Shown: positions 19,923-22,711 of the stretch, one piece after another
Layout of the letters: every line of letters begins with the position of its first letter
How positions within the stretch are numbered: position 1 is the stretch's first letter
Source: Chara braunii
Taxonomy: Eukaryota > Streptophyta > Charophyceae > Charales > Characeae
Assembly (NCBI GenBank): GCA_003427395.1
Contig: BFEA01000031.1
Location: 3,604,812-3,627,522 of the forward strand
Direction of reading: 5' to 3'
Length of the DNA stretch: 22,711 bases
Notes under the pieces: generated by a model
Databases searched by the model: none
What the model was told of the DNA's origin: nothing
Seen by the model: only the letters and a program-made list of their open reading frames with translations
Translations under genes and position numbers: made by a program

Positions 19923-20033
19923 GGTCCCCGGGGCCAAGTCCCACTTACCCGAAATCTCAATTTCCGACCATAGATTAGGAAGATCGACGGCCAAGAATGA
20001 AAGATCAGCGTAAGTGGGACTTGGCCCCCGGCC
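19923..20033. repeat. Palindromic MITE-like unit 2
   Basis: A second unit of the same design, 12 bp after unit 1. Arms share CCAAGTCCCACTTAC exactly plus flanking G/C runs (to 19948 on the left, from 20010 on the right). The two units are related in both arms and centre, so this is a tandem pair of one small family. Confidence 0.8.
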
Positions 20034-20854
20034 TCGTTTTTGAGATATTCTTGCAATGATAAATGGATGTTTCAAAACAAAAAAAAAACCAAAAAAAAAA
20101 CAAACAAAAAACAGGGAACGACAAGAGTAATGAAAGCTTATAACATTGGCCACAACCGAGATACAACTACAACACGAAGGGTCATCCGATTGGGGCCAAA
20201 TTGGCCAATGACCTAACCTTAGGCTTTGGGCTTTTCCCGGGAGGGGGGGGGGGGGGGGGGCTTAAGGGGAAGATTTCCACGACATTCAAGTCACTACGGC
20301 ACGGTCCAGCGTAGAACAGCATAATAATAGAGGGAGAAAACTCAACAGACATAGCAACGACTTGCCAGTGTGGAAAAGAGAACAACAGAAGATATAGCTG
20401 ACACGTTGTTGTATAGCACACTCAGTTGCCACCTGACTATTGCCACTCGTAGATGGAGACTGTATGTCCTCTTCAATCGACACAGATATCATGACATTAG
20501 GGCCAACCCGGACAATAAAAACATCCAGAGGACTTCACAATGTCCACATAACAACACCTATGTGAGGCTGAGCCCCAGTGCCCAAGGCTTCCATAATTAC
20601 GACACAGGCTCACGGAGAAGATCGTGCCAGGAACCCTTCCCCGACTTCGGCATGAGGGAGCAAACGCACCAAGCTGGAGACGAAAACCGAGGGTGATCAT
20701 TCACTCGATGATCAGACTAGAGATGTGATCAGCAGCCTATGTAATCCCCATAGTATACGATGATGGATCCCACGTGACGAGGATCACAACGAATCTAGCC
20801 ACGTAATCTGTCTATGTGCTGGCACACCTCGGAAAGTAAAGTAACGACCTCCTC
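20034..20854. other. Unassigned region with homopolymer runs
   Basis: No gene is recognised. An A-rich run lies at 20074-20112 and a run of 18 G at 20243-20260. Open frames are short and without recognisable domains. Confidence 0.5.
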
Positions 20855-20926
20855 CTTCGCTTAATTAGATCTCTTCGCTTAATTAGATATCTTCGCTTAA
20901 TTAGATTTCTTCGCTTAATTAGATTG
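20855..20926 (+). repeat. 18-bp tandem repeat, four copies
   Basis: Four units of CTTCGCTTAATTAGATNT start at 20855, 20873, 20891 and 20909. Only the last two positions vary (CT, AT, TT, TG). The 16-bp core is perfect in all four. Confidence 0.97.
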
Positions 20927-21095
20927 CTACGCGCATGATCCTCATGCGTTGGATTGTAACCAGTAGGATATCAACAGGAAGCCAAAAACAGGTGTCAATC
21001 CCGCCGACCAAAGAACCAAAACGGATGTGAATCAGTCTAATCAGGGATAAGCCACCCAACAAGCCCGACTGAAGACCGGAGTAACAAAACACATG

Positions 21096-21183
21096 ACTAT
21101 GAAGATCAACGTAAAAAAAATAAGTGGAATCACACTACTACTATGAAGAGCAACGTAAAGAAAATATGTGGAATCACACTGCT
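21096..21183 (+). repeat. 44-bp tandem duplication
   Basis: Two adjacent 44-bp units (21096-21139 and 21140-21183), both beginning ACTATGAAGA and differing at 4 positions. No gene is recognised in the surrounding 20927-21385. Confidence 0.93.
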
Positions 21184-21385
21184 GTCTTCACCTGCATACA
21201 CCGCCGCCCTGGTCATTATCGCGGCGGGTTTGGGTCTGAAATTCGCCCCACATGCAGCTGTAATAACTGGGCCTTCTATTCGGATGAATACGGTGACTTC
21301 TACTGTCTACACCCCTAGCAAGCTTGCGTTGCAGTAGACAAATAGCGCAGCCGCCGACTTAACGCAGATGCAAAAACTCAAAAAG

Positions 21386-21552
21386 TCAGACAAGCGAATC
21401 GGACGGTCAATAAGGCCTCAGACAAGCGAATCGGACGGTCAATAGGGCCTCAGACAAGCGAATCGGTTGGACGGTCAATAGGGCCTCAGACAAGCGAATC
21501 GGACGGTGGTCAATAGGGCCTCAGACAAGCGAATCGGACGGTCAATAGGGCC
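21386..21552 (-). repeat. Five-copy ~32-bp minisatellite at the PR-1 3' end
   Basis: Units at 21386-21417, 21418-21449, 21450-21485 (4 bases longer), 21486-21520 (3 longer) and 21521-21552. Read on the gene strand each begins GGCCCTATTGACCG (one unit GGCCTTATTGACCG). The fifth unit holds the last two codons and stop of PR-1; the other four form its 3' untranslated region. Confidence 0.95.
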
Positions 21553-22339
21553 GTTCACCAACGTAGTTGCCAGGGGGGTTGTAGCGGCAGACGGCGATCT
21601 GTGCATTATATGTCTCCCCATCTCTGACAAGCGTGCAGGAGGTAATAGCGCACCCGACTTCTTTGGTGTTCCTCCATACCATCTGGGTGTAGTGCCCACA
21701 CTGTCTGTCTGCCCTGCATGTGTTGGTCTCGTAATCGTAATCGACCCGCTCCCCCCCCCAAGACTGCACAACCTCCGTGGGAGTTATGTCAATAGGCCCA
21801 GAACTCCAAGCCATGTACAGATTCTCGCCGTACCCGCTGTCCGAGGCGTGGTACATCTCGCACGTCTCGGCGAGAGTTCGAGCCCAACTCTCAGCAGAGC
21901 TTGCCACTGTGTTGCTCCACGTCAGTCCTGCCACACCCACGTGACTCCTCGCTCCGTTGTGCGGATCGAGCCACTGACTCTCTATCGTAGACTGCAGAAG
22001 ACGGCCTGACGAAACTGCATGGACACTTCCTGTCCGACTGGAAGTTGACGTCGACTCACTCAAGCGAAGCTTGGAAAAACGATGACCTCGCTCTCCTCCT
22101 CCTCCTCCTCCTCCTCCTCCGCCCATCGCCAGAAGCTTCCTCGATTGTGTCGGGGATGCAAAAGCGAGAACGATCCGCGAACCTCCATAGCCGACCCCGT
22201 GATGGTCTCTGTTCCCATCTGTGCTAATCCCCGTCAGCACCAGAAGAGACATTGTCAACCACAAAGACAAGGAGCCGATGGCCTGAACGTGGACTGCCCC
22301 CGTGACCACATTCTCGGCCAGTGACGTGAGTCTTGCCAT
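21542..22339 (-). CDS. PR1: PR-1-like secreted CAP-domain protein
   Basis: 265 residues, intact, no intron needed. The start is the first ATG at 22339. Residues ~19-38 are hydrophobic (SLSLWLTMSLLVLTGI), a probable signal peptide or anchor for secretion. A 10-Gly run (73-82) and a Ser/Arg-rich linker precede the CAP domain (~119-265), so the protein is longer than the usual ~160-residue PR-1. CAP markers: WLDPHNGARSHVG (His127), AESWA (Glu150), GYGENLY (Glu172), CGHYTQMVW (His216), and CRYNPPGNYVGERPY at the end. Six Cys (160, 208, 214, 230, 235, 251) fit three disulfides. The final 11 residues fit the CAPE peptide pattern, though Asn replaces the usual Asp before the cut. Plant PR-1 proteins bind sterols and act in defence outside the cell. 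Divergent from U2. Confidence 0.93.
   Translation of the reverse strand: MARLTSLAENVVTGAVHVQAIGSLSLWLTMSLLVLTGISTDGNRDHHGVGYGGSRIVLAFASPTQSRKLLAMGGGGGGGGGGERGHRFSKLRLSESTSTSSRTGSVHAVSSGRLLQSTIESQWLDPHNGARSHVGVAGLTWSNTVASSAESWARTLAETCEMYHASDSGYGENLYMAWSSGPIDITPTEVVQSWGGERVDYDYETNTCRADRQCGHYTQMVWRNTKEVGCAITSCTLVRDGETYNAQIAVCRYNPPGNYVGERPY
22093..22120 (-). repeat. Trinucleotide microsatellite coding poly-Gly
   Basis: A (GGA)n run on the gene strand encodes most of the 10-Gly stretch (residues 73-82) between the signal region and CAP domain of PR-1. Its length is likely to vary between individuals without breaking the frame. Confidence 0.9.
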
Positions 22340-22654
22340 CACCACAGTTACGAGAATTCGATGGCCGATCTGAAGATAATAACCACCCCTCTTCCCTTCT
22401 CCGCTCCTCTCCTCTCCTCGCCTCTCACCTCTTCTCTTCCCTTCTCCTCAGAGTCTCTTCTCTTCTCTACTCTTCTGAGGAGCAGACCGTCTGTTACAGG
22501 AGATAAACCAGAGGGGACGGATGTAGCAACGACTTGGCGTCGCTGTTCACCAGCCGACGACCACGCTCCTGTGACAATTATCCCGACTCGACGGGCTTGA
22601 CTACTGCTGCTGACATAGAATAACATCCGCATCCAATCTTAAATAGGAAGGGAT
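22340..22654. promoter_or_regulatory. Shared intergenic region between PR-1 and U2
   Basis: 315 bp between divergent starts. The first ~130 bp next to PR-1 is GA-rich on the PR-1 strand (CT-rich on plus, about 22385-22485), likely its 5' untranslated region. TATTTAA on the minus strand (22640-22646) is a possible PR-1 TATA box. U2-side elements are listed separately. Nothing else is seen. Confidence 0.5.
22580..22590 (+). promoter_or_regulatory. Candidate upstream sequence element of U2
   Basis: ATCCCGACTCG matches 8 of 11 positions of the plant snRNA element RTCCCACATCG and ends 65 bases before the U2 start, near the usual -70. About 35 bp further on is AT-rich GAATAACA (22618-22625), a weak -30 box. 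This spacing is the Pol II type. Confidence 0.45.
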
Positions 22655-22711
22655 ATACCTCTCTCGGCCTTTTGGCTGAGATCGAGTGTAGTATCTGTTC
22701 TGATCAGTGGT
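22655..22711 (+). ncRNA. U2: U2 spliceosomal snRNA, 5' part (cut by window edge)
   Basis: Starts ATACCTCTCTCGGCC and contains TTTTGGCT, then GTGTAGTATCTGTTCT. The branch-site recognition sequence GTAGTA is intact, and stem I and the start of stem IIa are in place. It differs from the common plant sequence at a few places (GAGATCGAG for AAGATCAAG, CTGATCAG for CTTATCAG, TGGT for TTTAA), so it is either a diverged lineage version or a variant copy. U2 pairs with the intron branch site in the spliceosome. Only 57 of about 190 bases are in the window. Confidence 0.9.

Noticed and set aside
22343-22345. GTG at 22345 as PR-1 start
   Set aside because: Nuclear genes rarely start at GTG, and an ATG lies two codons downstream at 22339.

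Overview
The window looks like a repeat-rich nuclear region of a streptophyte (plant or charophyte alga). The evidence is an intact plant-type PR-1 gene with six cysteines and a CAPE-like C-terminus, the 5' end of a U2 snRNA gene with a plant-style upstream element, an L1-like LINE, and a very large Ty3/gypsy-like element. A charophyte such as Chara would fit, but the sequence alone does not prove it. Nothing resembles bacterial gene organisation.

Layout: (i) 1-1279 holds no gene. It contains a probable tRNA-derived SINE (A and B boxes, 11-bp flanking repeat) and a GTTGGA-rich patch. (ii) A 5'-truncated LINE ORF2 relic runs 1280-3010 and resumes at 5485-6190. It is split by a reverse-oriented solo LTR (3016-5484) with TG...CA ends and near-identical 5-bp target duplications; removing the LTR restores the LINE reading frame. 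(iii) The LINE is broken again at 6191 by a decayed ~13 kb LTR retrotransposon (6191-19144) of the same LTR family. It has a ~2.45 kb 5' LTR, an initiator-tRNA-Met type primer site, gag with a CCHC knuckle, protease, RT, RNase H, a PHD-type zinc finger, integrase, and an extra ORF after pol. Its 3' LTR is truncated and carries a 594-bp TIR element with an 8-bp target duplication. (iv) 19145-21385 has no recognisable gene but several palindromes, a tRNA-like half, homopolymers and tandem repeats. (v) At the right end a PR-1 gene (minus) and a U2 snRNA gene (plus, cut by the window edge) diverge from a ~315-bp intergenic region.

Order of events read from nesting: LINE first, then the solo-LTR insertion and the full element (their relative order is not fixed), then the TIR element inside the 3' LTR. 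The retroelement genes carry many stops and frameshifts and are dead. PR-1 and U2 are the only features likely to work for the host. The most unusual points are the intact C4HC3 PHD finger between RNase H and integrase, a reading frame inside the LTR whose divergence between copies is mostly synonymous, the extra post-pol ORF, and a minisatellite that carries the last codons and stop of PR-1.
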